In this document: positions 42,278 through 51,565 of the stretch, piece by piece
Position numbering within the stretch: position 1 is the stretch's first letter
Layout of the letters: each line of letters begins with the position of its first letter
Assembly (NCBI RefSeq): GCF_004521985.1
Contig: NZ_SBHZ01000008.1
Location: 124,001-188,000 of the forward strand
Length of the DNA stretch: 64,000 nucleotides
Source of the DNA: Ectopseudomonas khazarica
GTDB lineage: Bacteria > Pseudomonadota > Gammaproteobacteria > Pseudomonadales > Pseudomonadaceae
Reading direction: 5' to 3'
Notes under the pieces: model-generated
What the model saw: the letters and a program-made list of their open reading frames with translations, nothing else
Told to the model about the DNA's origin: nothing
Database searches by the model: none
Translations under genes and position numbers: made by a program

Positions 42278-44623
42278 ATGTTGCAACCTGTGATCAGCCG
42301 GCCGCACGAGCCGGCGCTGTTCGCCCGCGCGCCGGGGCTGGAACGACATCGCGTCGCCCCCGGCGGCCTGACGGTGATCGCCCTGGAACCCGGCGACCGC
42401 CTGGAGGTGATCGACCGCGAAGGCGATCAGTGCGGCGAGTTGCTGGCCTTCGACGACAACGGCCGCGAAGCGCTCGCCGCTCTCGGCCTGCAGGGCAGCG
42501 CCGGCGCCGACTTCATCGGCCGCCTGCTCAGCGACGGCAGCCGTGAGTCGCTGCACGTCGCCAGCGGCCTGGGCAAACGCCGGGTCGACTGCCGCCACCT
42601 GCCGCCCGCCGCGCGTCTGTGGCCAGCGGGCACGCCTGCCGGCTTCAGCCGCGCCTTCACCAGCAGCGCGGCAGTGCTGGTGGTGGTCGCGGCGCCTGGC
42701 GCTCCGGTGGCCGTGGACGCGCAGCAACGTGCCAGCGAACTGCGCCTGATCATCCAGCGCGCCAATCCGGCGAGCCTGTTGCTGCCGGCCCTGCCCGCTC
42801 CGCTCGGCGAGGTGATCGACGAGTTCACCCTCGCCCCCGGCACGGCGCGCGACTACGTCGTCGCCCCCGGTCAGTACATCCAGGTGCTCGACGTCGCCGG
42901 GCGGCAATGCTCGGACTTCGTCGCCTTCGACCGCCGCGGCCTGGACGCCGGGCGGGAGATCGACCTCGACCCCACCGTCACCCGCACCCTCAACGGCAAC
43001 GCCTACCCGGGACCCGGCCTGTTCAGCAAGTTCTTCGACCGCGACCTGCAGCCGATGCTGGAAGTGGTGCGCGACACCGTTGGCCGGCACGACACCTTCG
43101 CCCTGGCCTGCACCGCGCGCTACTACGAAACGCAGGGCTACTTCGGCCACGCCAACTGCAGCGACAACATCAGCCGTGCCCTCTCCGCCCATGGCGTGCA
43201 GGGCCGGCGCGGCTGGCCGGCGATCAACTTCTTCTTCAACACCGGGGTCGACGCGCACCAGCAGCTGACCCTCGACGAGCCCTGGTCGCGCCCTGGCGAC
43301 TACGTGCTGCTCAAAGCCATGCGCGAGCTGCTCTGCGCCAGCAGCGCGTGCCCGGACGACATCGACCCGGCCAACGGCTGGCAGCCGACCGACATCCACA
43401 TTCGCCTGTATTCCGACAAGGAGCGCTTCAGTATCGCCATGGCCAACCGCATGACACCCGATGCCGACCCGGTGCTGACCCGGGAGAGTGGCTTTCACCC
43501 TGGCACCAGCGCCCTCACCCGCCAGTTCATCGACTACCGCGGCTGGTGGACGCCGACCCACTTCGACGGCTACGGCACCCTGGAGGAATACCAGGCCTGC
43601 CGCGAACGCGTGGCGGTGATGGATCTCTCCGCGCTGCGCAAGTTCGAGGTGCTCGGCCCCGACGCCGAAGCGCTGCTCAACCACTGCCTGACCCGCGACG
43701 TGCGCAAGCTGGCGGTCGGCCAGGTGGTGTACAGCGCCATGTGCTACGAGCACGGCGGCATGCTCGACGACGGCACGCTGCTGCGCCTCGGCGCGGATGC
43801 GTTCCGCTGGATCGGCGGCGAGGACTTCGGCGGCGAGTGGCTGCGCCAGCAGGCGGCGAAACTGGGCATGAAGGTCTGGATCAAGTCCGCTTCCGAGCAG
43901 ATCCACAACATCGCCGTGCAGGGCCCGTTGAGCCGCGCCCTGCTCAGTCAGATGATCTGGACGCCCGCGACCCAGCCGACGCTGGAGGAGCTGGGCTGGT
44001 TCCGCTTCCTGATCGGCCGCCTGGACGACTATGACGGCCCGCCCGTGATGGTGTCGCGCACCGGCTACACCGGCGAGCTGGGCTATGAAATCTGGTGCCA
44101 CCCGGACCACGCCATGCAGGTCTGGCAGCGCCTCTGGCAGCTCGGCGAGCCGCTGGGCCTGGCGCCACTGGGGCTGCATGCGCTGGACATGCTGCGCATC
44201 GAGGCCGGACTGATCTTCGCCGGCTACGAATTCAGCGACCAGACCGACCCGTTCGAGGCCGGCATCGGTTTCTGCGTGCCCCTCAAGAGCAAGCAGGACG
44301 ACTTCATCGGCCGCGCGGCTCTGCTGCGGCGCAAGGAGCACCCGCAACAGCGTCTGGTCGGCCTCGAGCTGGACGGCAACGAGCCGGCTGCGCATGGCGA
44401 CTGCGTGCACGTCGGCCGTGCCCAGGTCGGGGTGGTGACCAGCGCCACGCGCTCGCCCAGCCTGGGCAAGAACATCGCCCTGTGCCGCCTGGCGGTCGAC
44501 TACTGCGAGCCGGGCACCCGCGTGGAAATCGGCAAGCTCGACGGTCAGCAGAAGCGCATCGGCGCCAGCGTCGCCCATGGCACGGTGGCCTTCGACCCGG
44601 ACAAGAGCCGTGTGCGCGGCTGA
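42278..44623 (+). CDS. tdm: Trimethylamine N-oxide demethylase (DUF1989-GcvT fusion)
   Basis: 781 residues from the ATG at 42278 (CGGAG upstream). The N-terminal half holds two DUF1989-like units; the second (about 180-365) carries conserved cysteines in [12 protein letters not shown] and [15 protein letters not shown] that should bind zinc. The C-terminal half (about 410-780) is a GcvT-type tetrahydrofolate-binding aminomethyltransferase domain ([50 protein letters not shown]). It splits TMAO to dimethylamine and formaldehyde; the GcvT part can condense formaldehyde with THF. Follows tmm by 53 bases. Confidence 0.93.
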   Translation: MLQPVISRPHEPALFARAPGLERHRVAPGGLTVIALEPGDRLEVIDREGDQCGELLAFDDNGREALAALGLQGSAGADFIGRLLSDGSRESLHVASGLGKRRVDCRHLPPAARLWPAGTPAGFSRAFTSSAAVLVVVAAPGAPVAVDAQQRASELRLIIQRANPASLLLPALPAPLGEVIDEFTLAPGTARDYVVAPGQYIQVLDVAGRQCSDFVAFDRRGLDAGREIDLDPTVTRTLNGNAYPGPGLFSKFFDRDLQPMLEVVRDTVGRHDTFALACTARYYETQGYFGHANCSDNISRALSAHGVQGRRGWPAINFFFNTGVDAHQQLTLDEPWSRPGDYVLLKAMRELLCASSACPDDIDPANGWQPTDIHIRLYSDKERFSIAMANRMTPDADPVLTRESGFHPGTSALTRQFIDYRGWWTPTHFDGYGTLEEYQACRERVAVMDLSALRKFEVLGPDAEALLNHCLTRDVRKLAVGQVVYSAMCYEHGGMLDDGTLLRLGADAFRWIGGEDFGGEWLRQQAAKLGMKVWIKSASEQIHNIAVQGPLSRALLSQMIWTPATQPTLEELGWFRFLIGRLDDYDGPPVMVSRTGYTGELGYEIWCHPDHAMQVWQRLWQLGEPLGLAPLGLHALDMLRIEAGLIFAGYEFSDQTDPFEAGIGFCVPLKSKQDDFIGRAALLRRKEHPQQRLVGLELDGNEPAAHGDCVHVGRAQVGVVTSATRSPSLGKNIALCRLAVDYCEPGTRVEIGKLDGQQKRIGASVAHGTVAFDPDKSRVRG

Positions 44624-44668
44624 GAGTCGGCCGTTCGCGGCGACATCGCGAACGACGACCTCGCGACT

Positions 44669-44684
44669 TGGACAGGGAATTGCT
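44669..44684 (+). promoter_or_regulatory. Sigma-54-type promoter before the PAS chemotaxis gene
   Basis: TGGACAGGGAATTGCT has GG-N10-GC spacing and a perfect TTGCT -12 half; three changes in the -24 half. The predicted start is about 35 bases before the ATG at 44731. Confidence 0.5.
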
Positions 44685-44730
44685 TGGCAACTCCCCAGCA
44701 CCTTCGTCAACGTCCAAGGAGGATCGGCCG

Positions 44731-45717
44731 ATGTGGTTCAGCAATACGACCCGAAACCTGGCCAGTGAACTCAACCAGTGGCTCGAGCACCTGCTCAGCC
44801 ACCGCCAACCGGCAGGCGCCCGCCCGCACCTGCAGCAGCAGCCGCAGTTGCTCGGCAGCCTGGAGCGCCTGCAACGCGACTGGGACGAGCTGCAGCGCAT
44901 TCGCCAGCACAGCGAGCAGCAGCCTGCCGCGCCCTGCAGCGCCGAGGACTATGCGGCGTTGCAGCGCCGCCTGCTCCAGGCCGAGCAGCAGAGTGCACGG
45001 CTGCAGGACGAGTTGCACGCCAGCCAGACGCACAACCAGGGCTTCCTGGAAGAGCGCGCGCACTGGGAGGAAGAACGTCAGGTCTGGGAGCTGACCAAGC
45101 GCACCCTGACCGAGGGCTGCTGGGCGATGAACGTGGTCGATGGCGACCCGGACCACCCGCAGAACCTCATCCGCTGGTCCGAGCAGTTCCGCGAACTGAT
45201 CGGCTACAGCCGCGCCGAGTTTCCCGACGGCTGGGACAGCTACTTCAAGGTGGTCAATCAGGACGACCTGAAAGCCGTGATGCAGGCCTTCAACGCCTCG
45301 ATGGTGGACAAGAGCGGCGACGGTTTCTACGCCGTGGAGTACCGCATGCAGCACAAGACGCGGGGCGAAGTCTGGTTCCGCGAGCGCGGCCGCTGCCTGC
45401 GCGATGCCCAGGGCAAGCTGCTCTACGTCACCGGCGCGGTGCGCGAGATCAGCGACGAGAAAGCCGCCGCGCACATGCACGAGCGTGAGCAGGCCAGCAT
45501 CCAGGCCACCTACGGGCAGATCGCCCAGGTCGCCGGGGTGATCAAGAGCATCGCCGAACAGACCAATCTGCTGGCCCTCAACGCCGCCATCGAAGCCGCG
45601 CGCGCGGGCGAGCAGGGACGCGGCTTCGCGGTGGTCGCCGACGAGGTCCGCAACCTGGCCCGGCGCACCCAGGAATCGGTGCAGCAGATCCAGGGCATGT
45701 TGCAGCAGAACCGCTGA
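44731..45717 (+). CDS. Soluble PAS/chemotaxis-signalling protein
   Basis: 328 residues from the ATG at 44731 (AAGGAGG upstream). Coiled-coil N-terminus (about 40-125), a PAS domain (about 130-245: [71 protein letters not shown]), then a short MCP signalling tip ([41 protein letters not shown]). No membrane segments and the returning helix bundle is cut short, so it may couple PAS sensing to CheA/CheW without full methylation helices. Located between tdm and the Amt gene, it may direct taxis toward methylamines. Confidence 0.85.
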   Translation: MWFSNTTRNLASELNQWLEHLLSHRQPAGARPHLQQQPQLLGSLERLQRDWDELQRIRQHSEQQPAAPCSAEDYAALQRRLLQAEQQSARLQDELHASQTHNQGFLEERAHWEEERQVWELTKRTLTEGCWAMNVVDGDPDHPQNLIRWSEQFRELIGYSRAEFPDGWDSYFKVVNQDDLKAVMQAFNASMVDKSGDGFYAVEYRMQHKTRGEVWFRERGRCLRDAQGKLLYVTGAVREISDEKAAAHMHEREQASIQATYGQIAQVAGVIKSIAEQTNLLALNAAIEAARAGEQGRGFAVVADEVRNLARRTQESVQQIQGMLQQNR

Positions 45718-45740
45718 AGAACGACCCATTTTCAGGCGTG

Positions 45741-45775
45741 ATGCCCCCTAACTGAACACTAACGGGGCATTTTTT
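45741..45775 (+). terminator. Terminator after the PAS chemotaxis gene
   Basis: Stem ATGCCCC/GGGGCAT with a 16-base loop followed by TTTTTT. The unusually long loop lowers certainty slightly. Confidence 0.75.
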
Positions 45776-45831
45776 GACCAGCCTTTCCAGCCGTGGCCAG
45801 CGTCCCCGGCGCTGGCGCCAGACGGCACTTC

Positions 45832-45847
45832 TGGCACAAGGATTGCC
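45832..45847 (+). promoter_or_regulatory. Sigma-54 promoter of the Amt gene
   Basis: TGGCACAAGGATTGCC matches TGGCACR-N4-TTGCW at all but the last position, with GG-N10-GC spacing. Transcription would start near 45858, about 100 bases before the ATG. Confidence 0.8.
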
Positions 45848-45849
45848 TA

Positions 45850-45873
45850 TTCTTTTTGGGAATTTTTTATAAC
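45850..45873. promoter_or_regulatory. TTCC/GGAA element, copy E (amt)
   Basis: TTCT-N5-GGAA-N7-TAAC, the most degenerate copy. It begins two bases after the sigma-54 -12 region, so it spans the transcription start. Confidence 0.5.
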
Positions 45874-45958
45874 TACAGATAAATAAAAGCGTCCGAGCGC
45901 CCTTCAACGCACTGCCATGACCGACACCTATTCCAAGAACAGCATCGAGGATTGATAG

Positions 45959-47329
45959 ATGGAAGAGCAGAAGACACCCACTCTGGAGGAGCTACAGGCC
46001 CTCATAGAGATGACCAACACCCTGAATATGGAAATATTCTACTGGTGGTGCATCGCCCTGATGATCTGCATTCACGTGGGCTTCCTGTCGTACGAGATCG
46101 GTGCGTCGCGCCTGAAGAATGCGCTGGCCGCCGGCGTCAAGAACATCCTCGCCTTCGGCTTCATCGTCCCCAGCGTGTTCCTGCTCGGCTGGGCGGTCTA
46201 CAACGGCTTCCCGGACGGCATCGTGCCGCGCATGGACGCCATCCTCGCCGGCATGCCCTGGAGCCAGTCCATGGGGCCGAACATCAGCGACAACGCCACC
46301 GGTATCTTCTGGGCCGCCTTCGCCATGTTCGCCGCCACCACCGGCTCGATTCTCTCCGGTGCGCTGATCGAACGGACGCGTATGAGCGCCTTCATCATCA
46401 TGACCATCTTCCTCGGCGGCTTCCTCTGGCTGCTGGCGGCGGCGTGGGGCTGGCACCCGGAAGGCTGGCTGACCGTCAAATGGGGCTTCCATGACGTCGG
46501 CGCGGCAGGCTGCGTGCACATGATCGCCGGCTTCTTCACCCTGGCGGTGGTCATGAACCTCGGTGCCCGCATCGGCCGCTTCAACGCCGACGGCAGCGCC
46601 AATGCCATCGTCGGCCACAGCATGCCGATGAGCGTGGTCGGCCTGATGCTGATCATCGTCGGCTTCTTCGGCTTCCTCGGCGGCTGCATCATCTACAACT
46701 CGGGCGCGCAGTGGATCAACATCTACGGCCAGCCGACCAACCTCTCGGCATTCGCCTTCAACACCCTGATGGGCTTCGCCGGCGGCCTGATCGGCGCCTA
46801 CCTGACCACCCGCGAGCCGTTCTGGATGATGTCCGGCGGCCTGGTCGGCATCATCTCCGTGGCACCGGGTCTGGATCTCTACCACCCCGGCCTGGCCTAC
46901 CTGATCGGCATGGCCGTGTCGGCCACCGCGCCGCTGGTCAACAACCTGCTGCTCAAGTTCCGCCTCGACGACGCCGTGGGCGCCTTCGCCGTGCATGGTT
47001 TCGGCGGTTTCGCCGGCATCGTCATCAGCGGCATCTTCCTCGCCGGCTACCCGAACGTGAACGGCATGCCACCGATCAGCTTCCTCGGCCAACTCGGCGG
47101 CGCCGTGGTCATGGCAGCCCTGGGCTTCATCCCTGGCTACCTGCTGTCCTACGCGTTGAAGAAGGCCGACCTGCTGCGCGTACCGGCACATGCCGAGGAG
47201 CGTGGTCTGGACCTGACCGAAGTACCGGCCCAGGCCTACCCGGAATGGACCTCGATGTATGGCCCGAGCACCAGCGTCGGCGGCAGCGAGCCGGCTCCGC
47301 TGGCCACCGCCGAGCCGAAATCCGCCTGA
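45959..47329 (+). CDS. amt: Amt-family ammonium/methylammonium transporter
   Basis: 456 residues with eleven or so membrane helices. Channel histidines appear in GAAGCVHMIAGFF and GAFAVHGFGGFAGIVIS. It departs from housekeeping AmtB: no cleavable signal, and altered G-D-F-A-G sequence around the first histidine (FHDVGAAGCVHMIAG). With a sigma-54 promoter and methylamine neighbours, it may import methylated amines or ammonium released from them. No glnK gene is next to it, unlike classical amtB operons. Confidence 0.9.
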   Translation: MEEQKTPTLEELQALIEMTNTLNMEIFYWWCIALMICIHVGFLSYEIGASRLKNALAAGVKNILAFGFIVPSVFLLGWAVYNGFPDGIVPRMDAILAGMPWSQSMGPNISDNATGIFWAAFAMFAATTGSILSGALIERTRMSAFIIMTIFLGGFLWLLAAAWGWHPEGWLTVKWGFHDVGAAGCVHMIAGFFTLAVVMNLGARIGRFNADGSANAIVGHSMPMSVVGLMLIIVGFFGFLGGCIIYNSGAQWINIYGQPTNLSAFAFNTLMGFAGGLIGAYLTTREPFWMMSGGLVGIISVAPGLDLYHPGLAYLIGMAVSATAPLVNNLLLKFRLDDAVGAFAVHGFGGFAGIVISGIFLAGYPNVNGMPPISFLGQLGGAVVMAALGFIPGYLLSYALKKADLLRVPAHAEERGLDLTEVPAQAYPEWTSMYGPSTSVGGSEPAPLATAEPKSA

Positions 47330-47340
47330 CTCTTTCCCTA

Positions 47341-47364
47341 GCCTGGCCGCACACGCGGCCAGGC
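47341..47364 (+). repeat. Hairpin between amt and the small membrane gene
   Basis: Perfect inverted repeat GCCTGGCCGC/GCGGCCAGGC with a 4-base loop and no T run. It may stabilise or attenuate the transcript between the two genes. Confidence 0.6.
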
Positions 47365-47383
47365 CCATTGCGAGGAACACAGC

Positions 47384-47563
47384 ATGAGCATCACGACCTA
47401 CGAAGGCGCCAGCGCCGTATTCACCTTCGCCGACAAGCCCGCGATCCTGGTCTTCATCAGCCTGCTGGTGGCCGGCGTCAGCCTCTACGCGCTGATCGCC
47501 ACCATGATCCACGAGAAGCACAGCTACGCCCTGCCGGACGAAAAGCTGCCCAAGCTCAAGTAA
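47384..47563 (+). CDS. Small single-pass membrane protein, 59 residues
   Basis: An ATG at 47384, preceded by GCGAGGAA, opens a 59-codon frame ending TAA. It starts MSITTYEGASAVFTFADKP, has one membrane helix AILVFISLLVAGVSLYALIA, and a short charged tail (MIHEKHSYALPDEKLPKLK). Codon use matches its neighbours (C/G third positions), which supports a real gene. It directly follows the Amt gene and could be an accessory subunit or regulator of that channel. I do not recognise a named family. Confidence 0.65.
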   Translation: MSITTYEGASAVFTFADKPAILVFISLLVAGVSLYALIATMIHEKHSYALPDEKLPKLK

Positions 47564-47569
47564 GCCCCC

Positions 47570-47593
47570 GGCCGGCGGCGCCCGCCGCCGGCC
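47570..47593 (+). repeat. GC-rich hairpin after the small membrane gene
   Basis: An 11-bp perfect stem (GGCCGGCGGCG with its complement) and a 2-base loop; no T run. Possible end point of the amt transcript. Confidence 0.5.
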
Positions 47594-47674
47594 ACCTGCG
47601 CCTGCCGCCCCCGGCGGTATGCGCTACCCTCCCCCGCGACATCGACCTTCCCTCTTTTTCGGCAAGGAGCCCAC

Positions 47675-49159
47675 ATGCTCGAGCGCCCCTACCTGTTCAT
47701 CGATGGCCAGTGGCTCGCCGCGCAGAGCGGCGAGCATTTCGACGTATTCGATCCCAGCGACGCCAGCCTGCTGGCCAGGGTTGCCGCCGCCGGCCGCGCC
47801 GATGTCGACCTGGCCGTGCGGGCGGCCCGGCGCGCCTTCGACGCGGGCGACTGGCCGCGCCTCGGCGGTCACCAGCGCGCCGCCGTGCTCAGGCGCATCG
47901 CCGACGGCATCCGTGCCCGCCAGGACGAACTGGCGCTGCTCGAGGTGCGTGACAACGGCAAGCCACTACCCGAGGCGCAATGGGACATCGCCGACGCCGC
48001 CGGCTGCTTCGACTTCTACGCCGAGCTCGCCGCCGACCTGGACGACGACGAGCGCACCGTCCCCCTGGGCGATGCTCGTTTTCGCGCCAGCGTGGTACGC
48101 GAACCCGTGGGCGTGGCCGCAGCGGTCATCCCCTGGAACTACCCCCTGCTGATGGCGGCCTGGAAAGTCGCCCCGGCCCTGGCCGCCGGCTGCGCCATGG
48201 TCCTCAAGCCTTCTGAACTGACGCCACTGAGCGCCCTGGAACTGGCGGGCATCGCCAACGATGCCGGCCTGCCGCCCGGCGTGCTCAACGTGCTGCCTGG
48301 CCTGGGCAGCGAAGCCGGCACGGCGCTGGTGGAACACCCGGGCGTCGACAAGATCGCCTTCACCGGCAGCCTGCCCACCGGCAGCCGGATCATGCAGGCC
48401 GCCGCCCGCGAGGTGAAGAACATCAGCCTGGAGCTGGGCGGCAAGTCGCCCTTCATCGTCTTCGCCGACAGCGACATCGAAGCGGCGGTGGAATGGATCA
48501 TGTTCGGCATCTTCTGGAACCAGGGCCAGGTCTGCTCTGCCACGTCACGCGTGCTGGTGGAACGCGCGCTGTACCCCGATCTGCTGCAGCGCCTGAGCGA
48601 GGAAGCGCAGAAGATCCGTATCGGCAACGGTCTGGAGGACGGCGTGCTGCTGGGCCCGCTGGTCAGCGCCGGCCAGCACGCCAAGGTCAGCGCCGCGATC
48701 GCCCAGGGCATCGCCGATGGTGCGCGCCTGGTCTGCGGCGGCAAGCCGCCGGCAGGTCTCGAGCAGGGCTGGTTCATGCAGCCGACGGTGTTCGCCGACG
48801 TACCGCTGGACTGTGCCCTGTGGCGCGAGGAAATCTTCGGCCCGGTGGTCTGCGTCAACCCCTTCGACAGCGAGGCCGACGCCCTGCGCCTGGCCAACGA
48901 CAGTGAGTTCGGCCTGGCCGCCGCCGTCATGTCCGCCGACCTCGAACGCTGCGAACGGCTCGCCCGCAGGCTGCAGGTCGGCATCGTCTGGATCAACTGT
49001 TCGCAACCGACCTTCAGCGAACTGCCCTGGGGCGGCGTGAAGCGCAGCGGCATCGGCCGCGAACTGGGCGAATGGGGCCTGGACAACTACCTGGAAACCA
49101 AGCAGATCACCCGCTACGAAAGCCGTGAGCCCTGGGCCTGGTACCTCACCTCTCAATGA
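47675..49159 (+). CDS. Betaine/amino-aldehyde dehydrogenase-like ALDH
   Basis: 494 residues. VIPWNYPLLMAAWKVAPALAAGCAMVLKPSE (NAD fold), FTGSLPTGSRIMQAAA, catalytic Glu in LELGGKSPFIVF and Cys in NQGQVCSATSRV, plus WINCSQPTFSELPWGGVKRSGIGRELGEWGLDNYLETKQIT. The last block is typical of betaine aldehyde and aminoaldehyde dehydrogenases. In this setting it may handle an aldehyde from quaternary or methylated amines; direct formaldehyde oxidation is not implied. AAGGAG precedes the ATG. Confidence 0.9.
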   Translation: MLERPYLFIDGQWLAAQSGEHFDVFDPSDASLLARVAAAGRADVDLAVRAARRAFDAGDWPRLGGHQRAAVLRRIADGIRARQDELALLEVRDNGKPLPEAQWDIADAAGCFDFYAELAADLDDDERTVPLGDARFRASVVREPVGVAAAVIPWNYPLLMAAWKVAPALAAGCAMVLKPSELTPLSALELAGIANDAGLPPGVLNVLPGLGSEAGTALVEHPGVDKIAFTGSLPTGSRIMQAAAREVKNISLELGGKSPFIVFADSDIEAAVEWIMFGIFWNQGQVCSATSRVLVERALYPDLLQRLSEEAQKIRIGNGLEDGVLLGPLVSAGQHAKVSAAIAQGIADGARLVCGGKPPAGLEQGWFMQPTVFADVPLDCALWREEIFGPVVCVNPFDSEADALRLANDSEFGLAAAVMSADLERCERLARRLQVGIVWINCSQPTFSELPWGGVKRSGIGRELGEWGLDNYLETKQITRYESREPWAWYLTSQ

Positions 49160-49417
49160 AGGCCTGTCTCTCGATCAGCGCTGACAGTTGCCTTGCTGCC
49201 CCCCGGGAGCCACGGCAACTGCTCGACATCTGATCTACACTCGCTCAAAGCGGTGGCCGATTGAGGCAAGGGTTGCTCAACTCTCAGGCCTCCAGAGAAT
49301 ATCCCGCAGGACAAGTGATCGAACGCAGGATGCATTGAGGCAGACCTTGGCCCCTGCTGTCGCACGGTTCGTCTGATCGGTCTGCTCGTAGGTCTAACCC
49401 CTAACAGCAGGTGCCTT

Positions 49418-51073
49418 ATGTCATTCCTTGCCGCTGGTTATTCCATTCGCACCCTGCTTTATGCCAGCTATGCCTGCCTCCTGGCGCTGATGCTGCTGAT
49501 TGCCGGTGTTTCGCTGTATAACCTTGCCTCGGCAGAACAGGATTTCTCCGCTTACGTCAACGGCGTGGAGACGCGCGCAAGACTCGCCAGCAAGGTCAGC
49601 GATTCGGTCAAGGAGAGGGCTATTGCGCTGAGAAACCTGGCCCTCAATTTCGAGCCTTCGGAGCGCGAACAACGAAGGGCCTTCATCGCCGAGCATGAAA
49701 AGGCCGTAGACGACAGTTTCGCCGCATTGCGCCAGGCAATCACCACACACGCAGACGCCTCTGCCGCCGGGCATGACCTGCTCATGCGCATCGAAGAAGT
49801 TGAAGGGCGCTACAGCAAAGTTGCCTTCACCATCGCAGAACACCTGTTCAATGGCGAAGACACCGAAGCCAAACATCTGGTCAAAGAGCAATGCACCCCG
49901 CTTCTCGAAGAGTTGACCCAACTGATCGCGGGATACCTTGAGCATACCAACGAGATGGCCAAGCAGCGTATGGCGGCCAACGAGGCTCACTACCTGAGCC
50001 AACGCAACACGCTCATCGCCATTACCATAGCCAGCTTCCTCGTCGCGGCCATTCTCGGCCACCTGATAAGCCGCCATCTTCTGCGCTCCCTGGGTGCTGA
50101 ACCAAGTGACCTCAACCGTATCGCCCAACGGGTTGCCGAAGGCGATCTGCGTATGATGGAAGCAGCAGTCGACAGCGCCGAGAACAGCGTACTCAGCGCA
50201 TTGCAGCGCATGCAGCAGAACCTGCGCCAGGTCACGCAAGGCATCGACAACTCATCACGCACCGTCGCCCATTCCAGCCAGGAACTGAGTGAATCGAGCC
50301 TGCGCAATGCAGAAGGCGTGGCACAGGCTCAGCGCGAAGTGGAACAGATCGTCACGGCCATACACGAAATGGCCACCACTGTTCAGGACGTGGCGCGTAG
50401 CGCCGAATCTGCGGCACAGGCCGCCAGCGAAGCAGATGAAGCGGCCGTGCAAAGTCAACAGAAGGCTGGGCAAGCCGTGAACCTGATTGGCGAGCTGGCG
50501 CAGGTCATCAACAACTCCAGCGAGGCCATGGGACGCCTGAAAACCGAGAGCAGCAACATCGGCGGCGTGCTCGACGTGATCAAATCAGTGGCAGACCAGA
50601 CCAACCTGCTGGCACTCAACGCCGCGATCGAAGCCGCACGTGCAGGCGAGGCCGGCCGTGGTTTCGCCGTCGTCGCGGACGAGGTGCGCAGCCTGGCACG
50701 GCGCACACAGGAAGCCACCACCGAAATCGAGGGTCTCATCGTAAGCCTGCAGAAGATCGCCGATGAGACTGCCCACTACATGGAACGCTGCCGGGGCTCG
50801 AGTACACAGTCGGTTTCCGGCGTATCCGAGGCAGGTCAGGCGGTCGCCCGAATCGTCGCCATGATCGAGCGCATCAATGGCATGAATCAGCAGATTGCCA
50901 CGGCGGCAGAACAGCAGACAGCCGTCGCCGAGGAAATAAGCCGTAGCATCGTCTCGGTACGTGACAGCACGGAGCAATCTGCCTCTGCCTTCCAGCATGC
51001 GCAGCAGGAAAGCGAAAGTCTGGCCCGCACCAGCGAGGCGCTGCGCGAGAACATCGCACGCTTTCAGCTCTGA
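49418..51073 (+). CDS. Methyl-accepting chemotaxis protein
   Basis: 551 residues. TM1 about 15-34 ([18 protein letters not shown]), a four-helix-bundle periplasmic sensor about 35-195, TM2 about 200-220 ([19 protein letters not shown]), HAMP, and a full signalling domain with [48 protein letters not shown]. Ends GLu-rich helices typical of 40H class MCPs. Codons are visibly less GC-biased than in neighbours. Possible chemoreceptor for methylated amines given context; ligand unproven. Confidence 0.93.
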   Translation: MSFLAAGYSIRTLLYASYACLLALMLLIAGVSLYNLASAEQDFSAYVNGVETRARLASKVSDSVKERAIALRNLALNFEPSEREQRRAFIAEHEKAVDDSFAALRQAITTHADASAAGHDLLMRIEEVEGRYSKVAFTIAEHLFNGEDTEAKHLVKEQCTPLLEELTQLIAGYLEHTNEMAKQRMAANEAHYLSQRNTLIAITIASFLVAAILGHLISRHLLRSLGAEPSDLNRIAQRVAEGDLRMMEAAVDSAENSVLSALQRMQQNLRQVTQGIDNSSRTVAHSSQELSESSLRNAEGVAQAQREVEQIVTAIHEMATTVQDVARSAESAAQAASEADEAAVQSQQKAGQAVNLIGELAQVINNSSEAMGRLKTESSNIGGVLDVIKSVADQTNLLALNAAIEAARAGEAGRGFAVVADEVRSLARRTQEATTEIEGLIVSLQKIADETAHYMERCRGSSTQSVSGVSEAGQAVARIVAMIERINGMNQQIATAAEQQTAVAEEISRSIVSVRDSTEQSASAFQHAQQESESLARTSEALRENIARFQL

Positions 51074-51121
51074 CGCCCAAGAGTGCGGCATGCTGGGCCA
51101 AGCATCCGCTCAGCCATGTAC

Positions 51122-51463
51122 TCAGGCCAGTGGTGCGGGGGTGAACAGCTTCAGCCCGACGATACCGGCGATGATCATCAGCAGGCACAGGCTGCGCAAC
51201 AGGTTGAGGCTTTCACCGAGGAACATCGCACCATAGGCCACCGTGCCCAGGGTGCCGATACCGACCCACACCGCATACGCCAGGCCGAGTGGCAGCACGC
51301 GCACGGACAGGCTCAGCAGGTAGATGCTGAGCAGCAGGAAGAAGCCGCAATACAGGCTCGGCCATAAGCGTGTGAAACCATCGGTGCGCGGGATGATCGA
51401 GGCGTAGAACACCTCGCACAGCCCCGCCAGCAGCAGAAATCCCCAGCCATTCAACCAGGCCAT
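51122..51463 (-). CDS. SMR family transporter (Gdx/SugE-like)
   Basis: 113 residues, four membrane helices, with the essential glutamate E17 in FLLLAGLCEVFYASIIPRTDG. The WPSLYCGFFLLLSIYLLSLSVRVLPLGLAYAVWVGIGTLGTVAYGAMF block is SMR. It has features of both SugE/Gdx (guanidinium) and quaternary-amine exporters. It lies in the same direction as and just downstream of the dmm operon, so export of amine intermediates is possible. Confidence 0.9.
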   Translation of the reverse strand: MAWLNGWGFLLLAGLCEVFYASIIPRTDGFTRLWPSLYCGFFLLLSIYLLSLSVRVLPLGLAYAVWVGIGTLGTVAYGAMFLGESLNLLRSLCLLMIIAGIVGLKLFTPAPLA

Positions 51464-51565
51464 GATGCGCTCCTTGTGCGAGCAGGTCGGGCCACCTCCC
51501 TGCGGCCCTGCTCCCTTGCCCCTGGACTGCAGTGCCCGCGACGGCTCCCCGTCGCGGGAGCGGCC

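Noticed and set aside
42179..44710. 843-codon open frame on the minus strand opposite tdm, and similar long frames such as 51476-54043 and 56119-57903 (+)
   Set aside because: They lie opposite well-recognised genes; His/Gln/Val-rich composition without motifs is what GC-rich antisense frames look like.
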